A stretch of 64,000 bases of DNA. Source: Rhizobium rhizoryzae (GTDB lineage: Bacteria; Pseudomonadota; Alphaproteobacteria; Rhizobiales; Rhizobiaceae). The notes beneath the pieces are model-generated. The model was not told the DNA's origin. It saw nothing but the letters and a program-made list of their open reading frames with translations, and ran no database searches. This document shows, one piece after another, positions 50,520-59,619 of the stretch. Numbering within the stretch: position 1 is the stretch's first letter; each line of letters opens with the position of its first letter. The stretch is taken from NCBI RefSeq assembly GCF_011046895.1, contig NZ_CP049249.1, positions 682,001 to 746,000 of the forward strand, read 5' to 3'. The translations under genes were made by a program, and so were the position numbers.

Positions 50520-51569
50520 TCACAAGGCTACAGTTGGCGCCGGCGCGAGCATTCTGCAAACCACGCCGGTAGGCAGATAATCGAGCGTGACTTTGCCTTG
50601 GAAATCCGAGGCGAGAGCGCGCATGACAAGCTTGGATCCGAAGCCACGTGAACTTGGTTCACTTACTGGCGGGCCACCAGTTTCGCGCCATTCAAACAGC
50701 AATCGCTCGCCGACAGGCTGTTCGTCATCGACGCGCCATTCAATGTCAACCCTGCCATCTTCTCCAGATAATGCGCCGTATTTGGTCGCATTCGTGGCCA
50801 GTTCATGCACCGACAAGGCGAGAGAGAGCGCCTGCTTGGCGGTCAGATCAAGATCGTCACCTTGAATAGAGCATCGCTCCGGCCGTGGCAGATGCGGTTC
50901 CAGAGCCTTCTCGATCACAGCGCGCATTGGTGCGTTCTGCCATGTTTTTGCGGTTATGATCTCATTGGCTTTCGAAAGCGCCTGGATCCTTGTCAGAAAT
51001 GCCGTTCTGCGATCGCTGATATCTTCGCCTTTCAAGGTCTGGGAGGCTACTGCCGCGACCATGGCGAGGGTGTTCTTAATGCGATGCTGAAGTTCCTGTG
51101 CGAGTAACTCGTTTCGGCGCAGGGCGTCGGTAACATCAGTGATGTCTTTTGAGATGGACAGCAGATGGGTGGGATTTCCACCCTCGCCAAATACCGGGAT
51201 GACCTGAACCTCCCAGAATTTTTGCGTCCCTTTCGCAGTCTTGGCGTCACCGAAGAATTGTGCGGGCTGTCCAGATGCAGCCGTTTCAACAGCCTGACGG
51301 GCGGCAACGTTACCGTCTCCAGCCCAGAAATCCGGCCAAGGGCAGCCTTGGAATGCACTAAAGTCATCAACCTCCATCACCCGTTTGCCGCCTTCACTCA
51401 TGAATTGAAGGCGTCCCTCGAGATCCAGGATCTTGATGCAATCCCCGCAGCCATTTAGCACGGATGCCAACAAGGCCGCGTTCCCGACCAATCTGGAATC
51501 CGCAGCCTGAAGCTCGTCATTCATCTTCGCCAGCATTTCTGCCGAAGTCACGGAGAAGGATTTGCTCAC
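50520..51569 (-). CDS. PAS-HWE histidine kinase
   Basis: 349 residues: one PAS domain (about 30-150: CGDCIKILDLEGRLQFMSEG), then the HWE core with His in ELQHRIKNTLAM, HELATNATKYGALS, WRETGGPP and GFGSKLVM. It lacks the LOV NCRFLQ motif, so it is not a flavin photosensor of that class. GTG 51569 is the longest start; internal ATGs exist at 51536 and 51521. No receiver gene is adjacent. Confidence 0.87.
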   Translation of the reverse strand: MSKSFSVTSAEMLAKMNDELQAADSRLVGNAALLASVLNGCGDCIKILDLEGRLQFMSEGGKRVMEVDDFSAFQGCPWPDFWAGDGNVAARQAVETAASGQPAQFFGDAKTAKGTQKFWEVQVIPVFGEGGNPTHLLSISKDITDVTDALRRNELLAQELQHRIKNTLAMVAAVASQTLKGEDISDRRTAFLTRIQALSKANEIITAKTWQNAPMRAVIEKALEPHLPRPERCSIQGDDLDLTAKQALSLALSVHELATNATKYGALSGEDGRVDIEWRVDDEQPVGERLLFEWRETGGPPVSEPSSRGFGSKLVMRALASDFQGKVTLDYLPTGVVCRMLAPAPTVAL

Positions 51570-51969
51570 GACGTTTTCACTACCTTCTCAATTATTTGGT
51601 ACACTTACCGGAGGCTGTTGCAGCATCAATTACGGAAGACAGGAATGGTTCCTTGGCACCGACGACAATTCATCCGCGTCAAAAATTGGGCATCGACGCC
51701 AACTTCGCTCCGTCGGTTCAGTACACGCAAGTATTGAGAGCCAATAGCATGCAACCTTAGATGAGCACCGCACCGCGCTAGTTTCAACGTTTCTGCAAGA
51801 ATACTAATAAGTTGAAATTATACTTCCAGCAAGCCGTGTCGTGAGGATCGGTCAAACATACACCAAAACCCGTGCGCCATTCAGTTGCACCTGTGCTCAT
51901 AGAAAGCCGGATCGCAATTATATCTGCGACCCCGCAAAATCGTAAAAGCTGGTCGAACCACGTCTGGAT
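51570..51969. promoter_or_regulatory. 400-bp gap between chemoreceptor and HWE kinase genes
   Basis: No supported gene. It should contain the promoter of the kinase. One inverted repeat, TTTCAAC (51782-51788) and GTTGAAA (51811-51817), with a 22-base loop is the only structure noticed; it could be a weak terminator for the chemoreceptor gene. Confidence 0.4.
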
Positions 51970-54312
51970 TTAGAATTCGCTCCAGTTTTCAGAGGCGACT
52001 GGCACAGACTGGGTTCCAGCACCGGCTACCTTGCGAACCACTGGCTGGCGCGCCGGCAGGGTGCCCGTCGTGCGGGTGTTCGTGGCCGCGCGCATTGCTT
52101 CTCCCGTTGCTCTCAAAGCGGCGGACTGCGCTCCCGCAACCTGGAAGCGGGCAACCAGATTTCTGAGGGTATTGGACTCACCGAGCAGTGCCATGCTGGC
52201 CGCAGTTGTTTCCTCAACCATGGCAGCGTTTTGCTGAGTTACCTGATCCATCTGGTTGACGGCCATATTGACCTCCTTGAGGCCAGACGCCTGCTCGCTC
52301 GCCGAGACGGAGATCTGGCGGATCAGCCCGTTGATTTGCATCACCTGCTGAGCGATCTTTTCAAGCGATTTTCCAGCTTCGCCGACAAGCGCTACGCCGT
52401 CCTGCACCTGTGCTGCGGAGGCGTTGATGAGGGATTTGATCTCCTTGGCCGCATTGGCAGAACGTTGAGCAAGCTCGCGTACTTCCTGCGCAACGACGGC
52501 AAATCCCTTGCCCGCCTCGCCTGCACGCGCAGCTTCTACGCCTGCATTCAGCGCAAGGAGATTGGTCTGGAAGGCAATCTCATCGATGACACCGATGATG
52601 CGTGATATTTCCTGTGAGGATTGCTCGATACCATGCATCGACGCTACCGCCTTCTGGACGACACCGCCTGATTTTTCCGCGTCCGTGACAGCAATCGAAA
52701 CGGCGCTGGCAGCGGTCCCGGCATTATCTGCGCTGGCATTGACCTGCTCCGTCAATTCGTTCAGGGCCGCGGCGGTTTGTTCCAGGCTGGCGGCCTGTGT
52801 CTCGGTCCGCTTGGCGAGGTCTGCCGCACTCTCGGAAATCTCGCTTGTCCCTGCCGCAATGTTGACCACGCTTCCGTTTACGGAAGCAATCGCCTGCTCC
52901 AGACTTTCTACCGCGCTGTTGAAATCGCGCTTGATCGCGGCGTAGTCGCCCGGGAAGTCATCGTTGATCCGGTAAGTCAGGTTGCCTTGCGACAAATGTG
53001 CCAACCCAGTTCCGAGCGCGGCCACGATATGTTGCTGGATCGCAGCGGACTGGCTGCGTTCAGCCTCATTGCGTCTCCGCTCGCCTTCCGCGGCACTCCG
53101 CTGAGCATCAGCTTCCGCAGCAAGGTTATGACTTTCCGCAAGGCGATGGCGGAAACCTTCGAGCGCCTTGGCAACCATGCCGATTTCATCACCACGGGCC
53201 TGGTTCGAAATTTCATTCGAGTAATCGCCGTTCGACATCCGTTCGACATCACCGACCAGACCATGAAGTGGGCGTTGCGCCAGCCCTCTGACCGCCAGGA
53301 ACAGGGAAATCATGACGGCGCCGAGGACGATCAGACCGCCGAGGATCATCATCTTGGTCTGTTCGGTCACAGGCGCACTGATCGCCGTGCTGGGGATATC
53401 GATGATAACCGCCCAGGTCGCGTTTACGCCAGGGACCGCAAAAGGATAGATCAGACGGTCAAAACCTTCCCCTGTATCTGACGTCAGGTTTTCCAGAACA
53501 GCGCTCTTGACGCTTGCCAGCGCCGTTTTCAAACTATCCGCGCCTTCGGCCTGATAGGGCTTCATCAGTTGATCATCCTTCGGCGCAACCATCCATTGGC
53601 CAGTTTGATCGACGAGAAGGACACGGCCCGTTCCAAACGGCTTCAGCGCTTTCAGTTTTTCGGAGAGCGAACGAAGTGAGATATCAACGCCGCTGACCCC
53701 GATCATCTTGCCGCCGGAGATGACCGGGTAAGCTATGGAACTCATGGTCGTAGGGACGTCGGTGCCCTCGGCAAGGTAGGGGGCAGTAATGGCACCTTTG
53801 CGACTCTTGGCAGCGAGGGCATACCATTCCGCATCGTACTTGGCAGCGAATGTTGAGTACTGAATTGCGCCGTTTCGATCTTTGGACCAATAGGGCGTGA
53901 AGACGCCGTCTTCATTCGCACCGAGATTGGTCTGCCCTTTTACCTCGTCCTTACGTCCATCGATAGCGCGCGGCTCTTCCGCCATCCAGCTTCCGAACGC
54001 GAACGGATTCTGCTCGAGATTGGCACGCAGAACATTCGTGATCCCCAGGCGATCGAGCGACTTCCCTTCATGCGCTCGACCTATGACGCCTGCCATCGTC
54101 CGGGCGGCACTCGCCAGTTCGCCGACATCGCCAGCGATTTCACGCGCAATAGCTTTGGCTTCCGCATTCGACTGCTCCATCGTCAATGCCTGCACTCGAT
54201 CTCGTGTCTGCGAGATCAGAACAAGATTGGAGAGGAAGAGAACAAGGCCGATCGATATTCCAGTGACGAAAAGGAGCTTTGCTGCGATGGAACGGGAAAG
54301 TAAGGCGAACAT
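51970..54312 (-). CDS. Methyl-accepting chemotaxis protein with dCache-type sensor
   Basis: 780 residues: TM1 about 10-32, a periplasmic dCache-like region about 33-315 ([40 protein letters not shown]), TM2 about 325-345, HAMP, then signalling coiled coil with the hairpin tip [23 protein letters not shown] quoted in part. It ends NWSEF, close to the NWETF pentapeptide that docks CheR/CheB. GAGG is 5 bases before ATG 54312. dCache receptors usually bind amino acids or carboxylates; ligand unknown. No che genes are adjacent. Confidence 0.93.
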   Translation of the reverse strand: MFALLSRSIAAKLLFVTGISIGLVLFLSNLVLISQTRDRVQALTMEQSNAEAKAIAREIAGDVGELASAARTMAGVIGRAHEGKSLDRLGITNVLRANLEQNPFAFGSWMAEEPRAIDGRKDEVKGQTNLGANEDGVFTPYWSKDRNGAIQYSTFAAKYDAEWYALAAKSRKGAITAPYLAEGTDVPTTMSSIAYPVISGGKMIGVSGVDISLRSLSEKLKALKPFGTGRVLLVDQTGQWMVAPKDDQLMKPYQAEGADSLKTALASVKSAVLENLTSDTGEGFDRLIYPFAVPGVNATWAVIIDIPSTAISAPVTEQTKMMILGGLIVLGAVMISLFLAVRGLAQRPLHGLVGDVERMSNGDYSNEISNQARGDEIGMVAKALEGFRHRLAESHNLAAEADAQRSAAEGERRRNEAERSQSAAIQQHIVAALGTGLAHLSQGNLTYRINDDFPGDYAAIKRDFNSAVESLEQAIASVNGSVVNIAAGTSEISESAADLAKRTETQAASLEQTAAALNELTEQVNASADNAGTAASAVSIAVTDAEKSGGVVQKAVASMHGIEQSSQEISRIIGVIDEIAFQTNLLALNAGVEAARAGEAGKGFAVVAQEVRELAQRSANAAKEIKSLINASAAQVQDGVALVGEAGKSLEKIAQQVMQINGLIRQISVSASEQASGLKEVNMAVNQMDQVTQQNAAMVEETTAASMALLGESNTLRNLVARFQVAGAQSAALRATGEAMRAATNTRTTGTLPARQPVVRKVAGAGTQSVPVASENWSEF

Positions 54313-54638
54313 GAATGCCTCGAATAGGATGACATAGATGCAGGGACAGTCTTTCCACGACATCATGACGCGGGTTGGGGCGGATAGGCACCACTAATGT
54401 AATTAAGACTAATAGTGATAAGTTTAATATGAGATAAACTTGGATGAAACACGTACCCTTTAGATGAGCCAGCGGCACAGCCGTTGCATCGTGTCGGATT
54501 TGTGAAGCAGCATTGATTGGCTAACTCTCGTTCTTAAGAGTATGGTAACTATTGCCGGACCAGCAGATCCGATGCATGATCGGCTGGAACCCATTGTTTA
54601 CATTCGGCGTTTCTCTGAGCGACAGGGAGATAGGCTTA
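54313..54638. promoter_or_regulatory. 326-bp divergent gap between chemoreceptor and DUF982 genes
   Basis: No gene supported. The centre (about 54390-54440) is AT-rich and likely holds promoters for both sides. No clear repeat or structure was seen. Confidence 0.4.
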
Positions 54639-54902
54639 ATGACGAATGAAGTGGTAGACGGTCGTAACGCTCCACGGTGGCTGACGCCAGTTTGGGTCCG
54701 TTTGAACGACGGATCTCCGGAAGCGGTTCATGGCCCGGCAGAAGCTTTGGAGAAGCTGATGTTCCGTTGGCCGCCACGGCGCGGGCGTCACTACCGGAGT
54801 GCACGAACCAGTTGCCTGGCAGCAGTCAACCGCCAAATGGCGCAGGATCTTGCGCGGGAGGCATTCATTCGCGCATCGCTGGAAGCCAAGCTTCTGGATT
54901 GA
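54639..54902 (+). CDS. DUF982 protein
   Basis: 87 residues matching the Rhizobiales DUF982 pattern: WLTPVWVRLNDG, AVHGPAEALEKLMFRWPPRRG, a Cys in SARTSCLAAV and a C-terminal AREAFIRASLEA. The function is unknown; the family is strongly expanded in rhizobia. ATG 54639 is preceded by AGGGAGATAGG. Confidence 0.82.
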   Translation: MTNEVVDGRNAPRWLTPVWVRLNDGSPEAVHGPAEALEKLMFRWPPRRGRHYRSARTSCLAAVNRQMAQDLAREAFIRASLEAKLLD

Positions 54903-55072
54903 TACTTCAGGACTGGACACAGCAACCTGAAAAAGTCGGAACATTACGTTCTTGTAAGTGGCATTTTCTCAAAGTTGTGATTGGGTTATCACGATGATGT
55001 CAGACAGCTTCGAGCGGTTTTCAGAACTTCGGAGCATGAGGACTATGCCAACACGACATGAACGGTTGATCG

Positions 55073-56512
55073 ATGAAGTCAGTAACAAAAATGGTTCTGC
55101 TCGGCCTCGCGCTTGCTGGAGCAGGGCTTGCCTATGCCGTTCAGCATCCGCATATGCAATCGGTGGCATCGTCTTGGCTTGGAAAAGAGAAGAAAGAGCG
55201 TGAAGGCAGCCGGGATCGGTCCATTCCCGTTGTGGCAACGCCAGCTAAACTTGCAGATGTGCCGATTTACGCGACGGGCGTGGGGACGGTACGACCCGCC
55301 AATTCTGTCGTCGTGCGTGCGCAGGTCAGCGGTCGCATCACCGAGATCCGCTTTCAGGAAGGGCAGGATATCAAGAAGGGTGAGATTATCGCCCGTCTTG
55401 ACGACGCGCTCTACAGGGCACAGCTCGATCAGGCTATCGCCAAGAAGGCCCAGGACGAAGCATTGCTGGGCAATGCGGTCGTCGAATTCGAGCGCGTTCA
55501 GCGTTTGGCCGGCAATTCTGCTGCAACCCAGCAACAGGTCGATAACCAGCGGGCACTCGTGGCGCAGTACAAAGCCCAGGTCCAATCGGACCAGGCATCG
55601 ATCGAGGCTGCGCAGGTTCAGCTGGATTACACCACTATCCGCGCGCCTATCGACGGACGGACCGGCATTCGCAATGTCGACGTCGGCAACATCGTTTCCA
55701 GTGGCGATTCCAGCGGGATCGTTACACTTTCGCAGATCCGTCCGATCACTGTCGTGTTTTCCGTGCCCCAGCAGGAACTGGCCCGCGTCAACGCAGCAAG
55801 CTCCAAAGCACCTCTGAGTGTTGATGCATTTGCGGATGACGGCAAAACGGTGCTCGGACAAGGGCGCCTGACTGTGGTCGACAATCAGGTCGATGCCACG
55901 ACAGGCACAGTCAAGCTGCGCGCAGAATTTCCCAATGAGAATCTTTCGCTGTGGCCGGGAGCCTTTGTCAATGCGCGCCTTCTGGTCGAAACACGAAAAG
56001 ACCGGTTGACCGTTCCATCCGCAGCCGTGCAACGAGGGCCGGGTGGCACCTATTCCTATGTTGTCGAGAGTGACGACAAGGTGCGAATGCAGGCGGTCTC
56101 GGTGCAGATGCAGGATGATCAGATCGCAGTGATCAGCGACGGCCTGAAGGCGGGTGAGCGCGTTGTGACAACCGGCTTTGCGCGATTGCAGGATGGCGCG
56201 CAGGTCAAGGTTTCAACGCCTGAAGAGGCTGATCCTGCCAAGATGGTCGTCCCGCTTTCGGATGACAATCGCGCACAGCGTCGCAAGGGTGGCGGAAACC
56301 GAAACAATGGGCAGAACAAACCTCCTGCTGGAGAGCATTCCGGTCAACCGGGTTCAGCCACGCCTCATCCCGAAAATGGAAACGCCGACAAAGGCACGGA
56401 AACGCCTTCAGAAAGGCCTCCGGTAGATGGCGGCGCGGTGCCTCCAAAAGAGGGTGCTCAGCCTGATGCGCCGAAGGTTGACGGCCAGAAGTCGGCTGAT
56501 GCATCGCGATGA
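55073..56512 (+). CDS. RND efflux periplasmic adaptor (MdtA-like)
   Basis: 479 residues. An N-terminal signal/anchor (VLLGLALAGAGLAYAV) is followed by the biotinyl-lipoyl and hairpin region (VVVRAQVSGRITEIRF, LDYTTIRAPIDGRTGI) and beta-barrel domains. The last about 85 residues (after VVPLSD) are a low-complexity Gly/Asn/Pro tail rich in charged residues, longer than usual for MdtA. It joins two RND pumps to an outer-membrane channel, whose gene is not in the window. Its stop overlaps the next start as ATGA. Confidence 0.9.
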   Translation: MKSVTKMVLLGLALAGAGLAYAVQHPHMQSVASSWLGKEKKEREGSRDRSIPVVATPAKLADVPIYATGVGTVRPANSVVVRAQVSGRITEIRFQEGQDIKKGEIIARLDDALYRAQLDQAIAKKAQDEALLGNAVVEFERVQRLAGNSAATQQQVDNQRALVAQYKAQVQSDQASIEAAQVQLDYTTIRAPIDGRTGIRNVDVGNIVSSGDSSGIVTLSQIRPITVVFSVPQQELARVNAASSKAPLSVDAFADDGKTVLGQGRLTVVDNQVDATTGTVKLRAEFPNENLSLWPGAFVNARLLVETRKDRLTVPSAAVQRGPGGTYSYVVESDDKVRMQAVSVQMQDDQIAVISDGLKAGERVVTTGFARLQDGAQVKVSTPEEADPAKMVVPLSDDNRAQRRKGGGNRNNGQNKPPAGEHSGQPGSATPHPENGNADKGTETPSERPPVDGGAVPPKEGAQPDAPKVDGQKSADASR

Positions 56513-59500
56513 GTGTTTCCACGCCCTTTATCTCGCGACCCGTCGCAACTTCGCTTCTTGGAATTGCCACTCTGCTGGGCGGACTGCTCGGGTTTTTCTC
56601 GCTTCCGGTCGCACCGCTGCCCCAGGTGGATTTTCCGACGATCCGGGTGACGACACAGCTGCCCGGAGCTGATCCGGACACCATGACGGCCTTGGTCACC
56701 GCGCCGCTGGAGCGGCCGCTAGGGCAAATTCCGTCCGTGGCCGCCATGACGTCCTCGAGCGCCTTTGGCATCAGCCAGATCACGCTGCAGTTCAATCTTG
56801 ATCGAGATATCGATGGAGCGGCTCAGGATGTGCAGGCTGCCATCAATGCAGCAGCCGGGAGCCTTCCCAAGACGCTGCCCTACCCGCCGACCTACGCCAA
56901 GGTCAATCCGGCGGACACACCGATCATCACGCTGGCCTTGCATTCGGATACCTATCCCATTCGTGACCTGAGTGATTTTACCGATACCATCATGTCCCAA
57001 CGCCTGAGCGAAGTCTCGGGCGTGGGTGATGTGCGCGTCGAGGGCGGGGTACGGCCAGCCATCCGCATTCAGGCAGACCTGACACGGCTTGCCTCCTACG
57101 GTCTTTCGATGGAGGACCTGCGCACGGCCATCACCAATGCCAATGTGTCGGGAGCGAAAGGTGCCGTGGATGGCACGTTTCAATCTTTCACGCTCTCCGC
57201 CAACGACCAGATCCACGAGCCTGAGGTCTATCGACAATCCATCATCGCCTACAAGAACGGCGCGCCGGTCCGTCTGAAGGATGTCGCAGATGTCGTCGAA
57301 GGGCTGGAGAACAGCCGTGTCGGCGCATGGTATAACGGTCGTGCCGCCGTTATCGTCGACGTCATGCGCCAACCCGGAGCAAACGTCATACAGACGGTCG
57401 AGGATGTGCGCTCGCAACTTCCCCGGCTGAAGGCGACACTCCCGGCGGGCGTCGCGCTTGATATTGTCAATGACCGAACAGAGACGATCCGGGCTTCCAT
57501 TCACGATGTGCAGTGGACATTGGTGCTGTCGATCGCACTGGTTATCCTCGTCGTCTTTCTTTTCCTGCGAACTCTCACGGCTACCATTATCGCCGGGGTC
57601 GCCCTTCCACTCTCGCTGATCGCAACGTTCGGCATCATGTGGTTTGCCGGGTTCAGCCTCGACAACCTTTCGCTGATGGCGCTGACCATCGGAACAGGTT
57701 TCGTCGTCGACGATGCCATCGTGATGATTGAAAACATCGCCCGTCACATCGAAGAGGGCGAACATCCGATGAAGGCAGCACTGAAGGGTGCTGGGGAAAT
57801 CGGCTTCACCATCATCTCGCTGACTGCCTCTCTCATCGCGGTATTCATTCCGCTGCTGTTCATGACGGGTATTGTCGGGCGCATGTTCCGCGAGTTTGCG
57901 CTGACACTGACTATTGCCGTTGTGGTATCGGCCATCATTTCGCTGACCCTGACACCAATGATGTGTGCACGCATTCTGCGGGCGCCAAAGGCCAGAAGCA
58001 CCGGTATTCTGGGTCTCAGCGATCGCTTCATGGACTGGGTCAATCGAGGCTATCATAGAAGTGTTGTCTGGGCAGTCGATCGCGGCTGGCTGATGCTGGG
58101 CCTGACAGCAATTACCCTTGGTGTAACAGTCTTTCTGTATCTCATCATCCCGAAGGGATTCCTGCCAGTTCAGGATACGGGCATGATAACCGCTGTCGTG
58201 GAGACGGAACCGACGAGCTCCTTCGACGCGATGAAGACGACGCAAAAGGTGATCGGCGACCGTTTGCGGCAGGATCCCGCGGTTGAGAGTGTGGTGGCCG
58301 TCATCGGCACGAGCGCGACGAACCTGACGCTGAACACCGCAAGCTACCGCATTGTTCTGAAGCCACAGGACGAACGGGACATATCCTCAACCGACCTGAT
58401 CGATCGGCTGCGGGAGCGCGTTGCCGGAATTCCCGGAATTCATGCAACATTCCAGAGCGTTCGCGATATTTCGATCAGCACACGGGCCAGCCGCGCGCCC
58501 TATCAATACACTCTGACCGGTACGAACGCGGCGACTGTCGCAGACTGGGCGGAGAGGCTCGCGCGTCGCCTTCAACAGGATTCTCTCCTCATTGATGTTA
58601 CCTCTGAAGTGGAGCTCGGCGGCGGACGGCTGGCGATTCAGGTTAACCGGGAGACGGCGGCTCGGCTCGGCGTATCCATGCAGGCTATCAGCGATACGCT
58701 CTACGATGCCTTCGGGCAGCGCCAGATCAGCACGATTTATGGTCAAGCCAACCAGTATCGCGTCATTCTGGAGGCAGCAGAGCGTTTTCAGGGCAATCCG
58801 AAGGCGCTGGACCAGCTTTATGTGGCGGGCGCCAATGGCGCCATGATACCGCTTGGCACCGTTGCTACGGTACGCTTCACCACGGCTCCGCTGGTGATCA
58901 GCCGCAGCGAACAATTCCCGGCCGTCACCCTGAGCTTCGATCTGGCACGCGGCGCCTCCTTGTCGGACGCTGTGGCCGCGATCAAAAGCGCCGAAGCCGA
59001 GATTGGCCTTCCAGCATCTATCCAGCGCCATTACAGCGGCGATACGGAAGAGTTCGATCGATCCCTCGCGGGTGAACCCTGGCTAATACTGGCAGCTATC
59101 ATCACCATCTACATCGTTCTTGGCCTGCTTTACGAAAGCGCCATCCACCCGATCACGATCCTCTCCACCCTTCCGTCTGCCGGTGTGGGTGCGCTGTTGG
59201 CGCTTATGGCATTCGGTCAGGATCTCTCGATCATCGCGCTGATCGGCATCGTCCTCCTGATGGGTATCGTAAAGAAGAACGCCATCATGATGATCGACTT
59301 TGCGCTGAGCGCTGAGCGGGAGGACAGGCTCTCTCCGCGTGAAGCCATCATCAAGGCCGCGAGCCTTCGTTTCCGTCCCATCATGATGACGACGCTGGCG
59401 GCCCTCTTCGGCGCCCTTCCGCTTGCATTGGCACAAGGCTCCGGCGCGGAACTGCGCATTCCGCTCGGTATTTCTATCATCGGCGGACTGCTGCTCAGCC

Positions 59501-59619
59501 AGTTGCTGACACTCTATACGACGCCGGTCATCTATCTCGCACTGGATCGACTGCGGATTCGCAAGACGGAACGCCCAAGCGAAACACCTGAAGTGCGCCA
59601 CGCCGGGGAAACGGCATGA
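56509..59619 (+). CDS. RND efflux permease (MdtB-like)
   Basis: 1036 residues with the standard RND layout: TM1 (FISRPVATSLLGIATLLGG), porter domain, TM2-6 with GFVVDDAIVMIENI (TM4 proton-relay Asp pair), second porter domain and TM7-12 (MGIVKKNAIMMIDFAL). It is a proton-driven exporter. Two adjacent RND genes of near-equal length indicate an MdtBC-like heterotrimer. It overlaps both neighbours by 4 bases. Confidence 0.93.
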   Translation: MSVSTPFISRPVATSLLGIATLLGGLLGFFSLPVAPLPQVDFPTIRVTTQLPGADPDTMTALVTAPLERPLGQIPSVAAMTSSSAFGISQITLQFNLDRDIDGAAQDVQAAINAAAGSLPKTLPYPPTYAKVNPADTPIITLALHSDTYPIRDLSDFTDTIMSQRLSEVSGVGDVRVEGGVRPAIRIQADLTRLASYGLSMEDLRTAITNANVSGAKGAVDGTFQSFTLSANDQIHEPEVYRQSIIAYKNGAPVRLKDVADVVEGLENSRVGAWYNGRAAVIVDVMRQPGANVIQTVEDVRSQLPRLKATLPAGVALDIVNDRTETIRASIHDVQWTLVLSIALVILVVFLFLRTLTATIIAGVALPLSLIATFGIMWFAGFSLDNLSLMALTIGTGFVVDDAIVMIENIARHIEEGEHPMKAALKGAGEIGFTIISLTASLIAVFIPLLFMTGIVGRMFREFALTLTIAVVVSAIISLTLTPMMCARILRAPKARSTGILGLSDRFMDWVNRGYHRSVVWAVDRGWLMLGLTAITLGVTVFLYLIIPKGFLPVQDTGMITAVVETEPTSSFDAMKTTQKVIGDRLRQDPAVESVVAVIGTSATNLTLNTASYRIVLKPQDERDISSTDLIDRLRERVAGIPGIHATFQSVRDISISTRASRAPYQYTLTGTNAATVADWAERLARRLQQDSLLIDVTSEVELGGGRLAIQVNRETAARLGVSMQAISDTLYDAFGQRQISTIYGQANQYRVILEAAERFQGNPKALDQLYVAGANGAMIPLGTVATVRFTTAPLVISRSEQFPAVTLSFDLARGASLSDAVAAIKSAEAEIGLPASIQRHYSGDTEEFDRSLAGEPWLILAAIITIYIVLGLLYESAIHPITILSTLPSAGVGALLALMAFGQDLSIIALIGIVLLMGIVKKNAIMMIDFALSAEREDRLSPREAIIKAASLRFRPIMMTTLAALFGALPLALAQGSGAELRIPLGISIIGGLLLSQLLTLYTTPVIYLALDRLRIRKTERPSETPEVRHAGETA

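Noticed and set aside
51570..51969. Possible EcfG (general stress) promoter GGAAC-N16-CGTT upstream of the HWE kinase
   Set aside because: A GGAAC is present on the minus strand but no CGTT stands at the required distance.
56719..58245. 508-codon minus-strand frame opposite the MdtB-like gene
   Set aside because: Antisense shadow of an RND permease; no recognisable domain.
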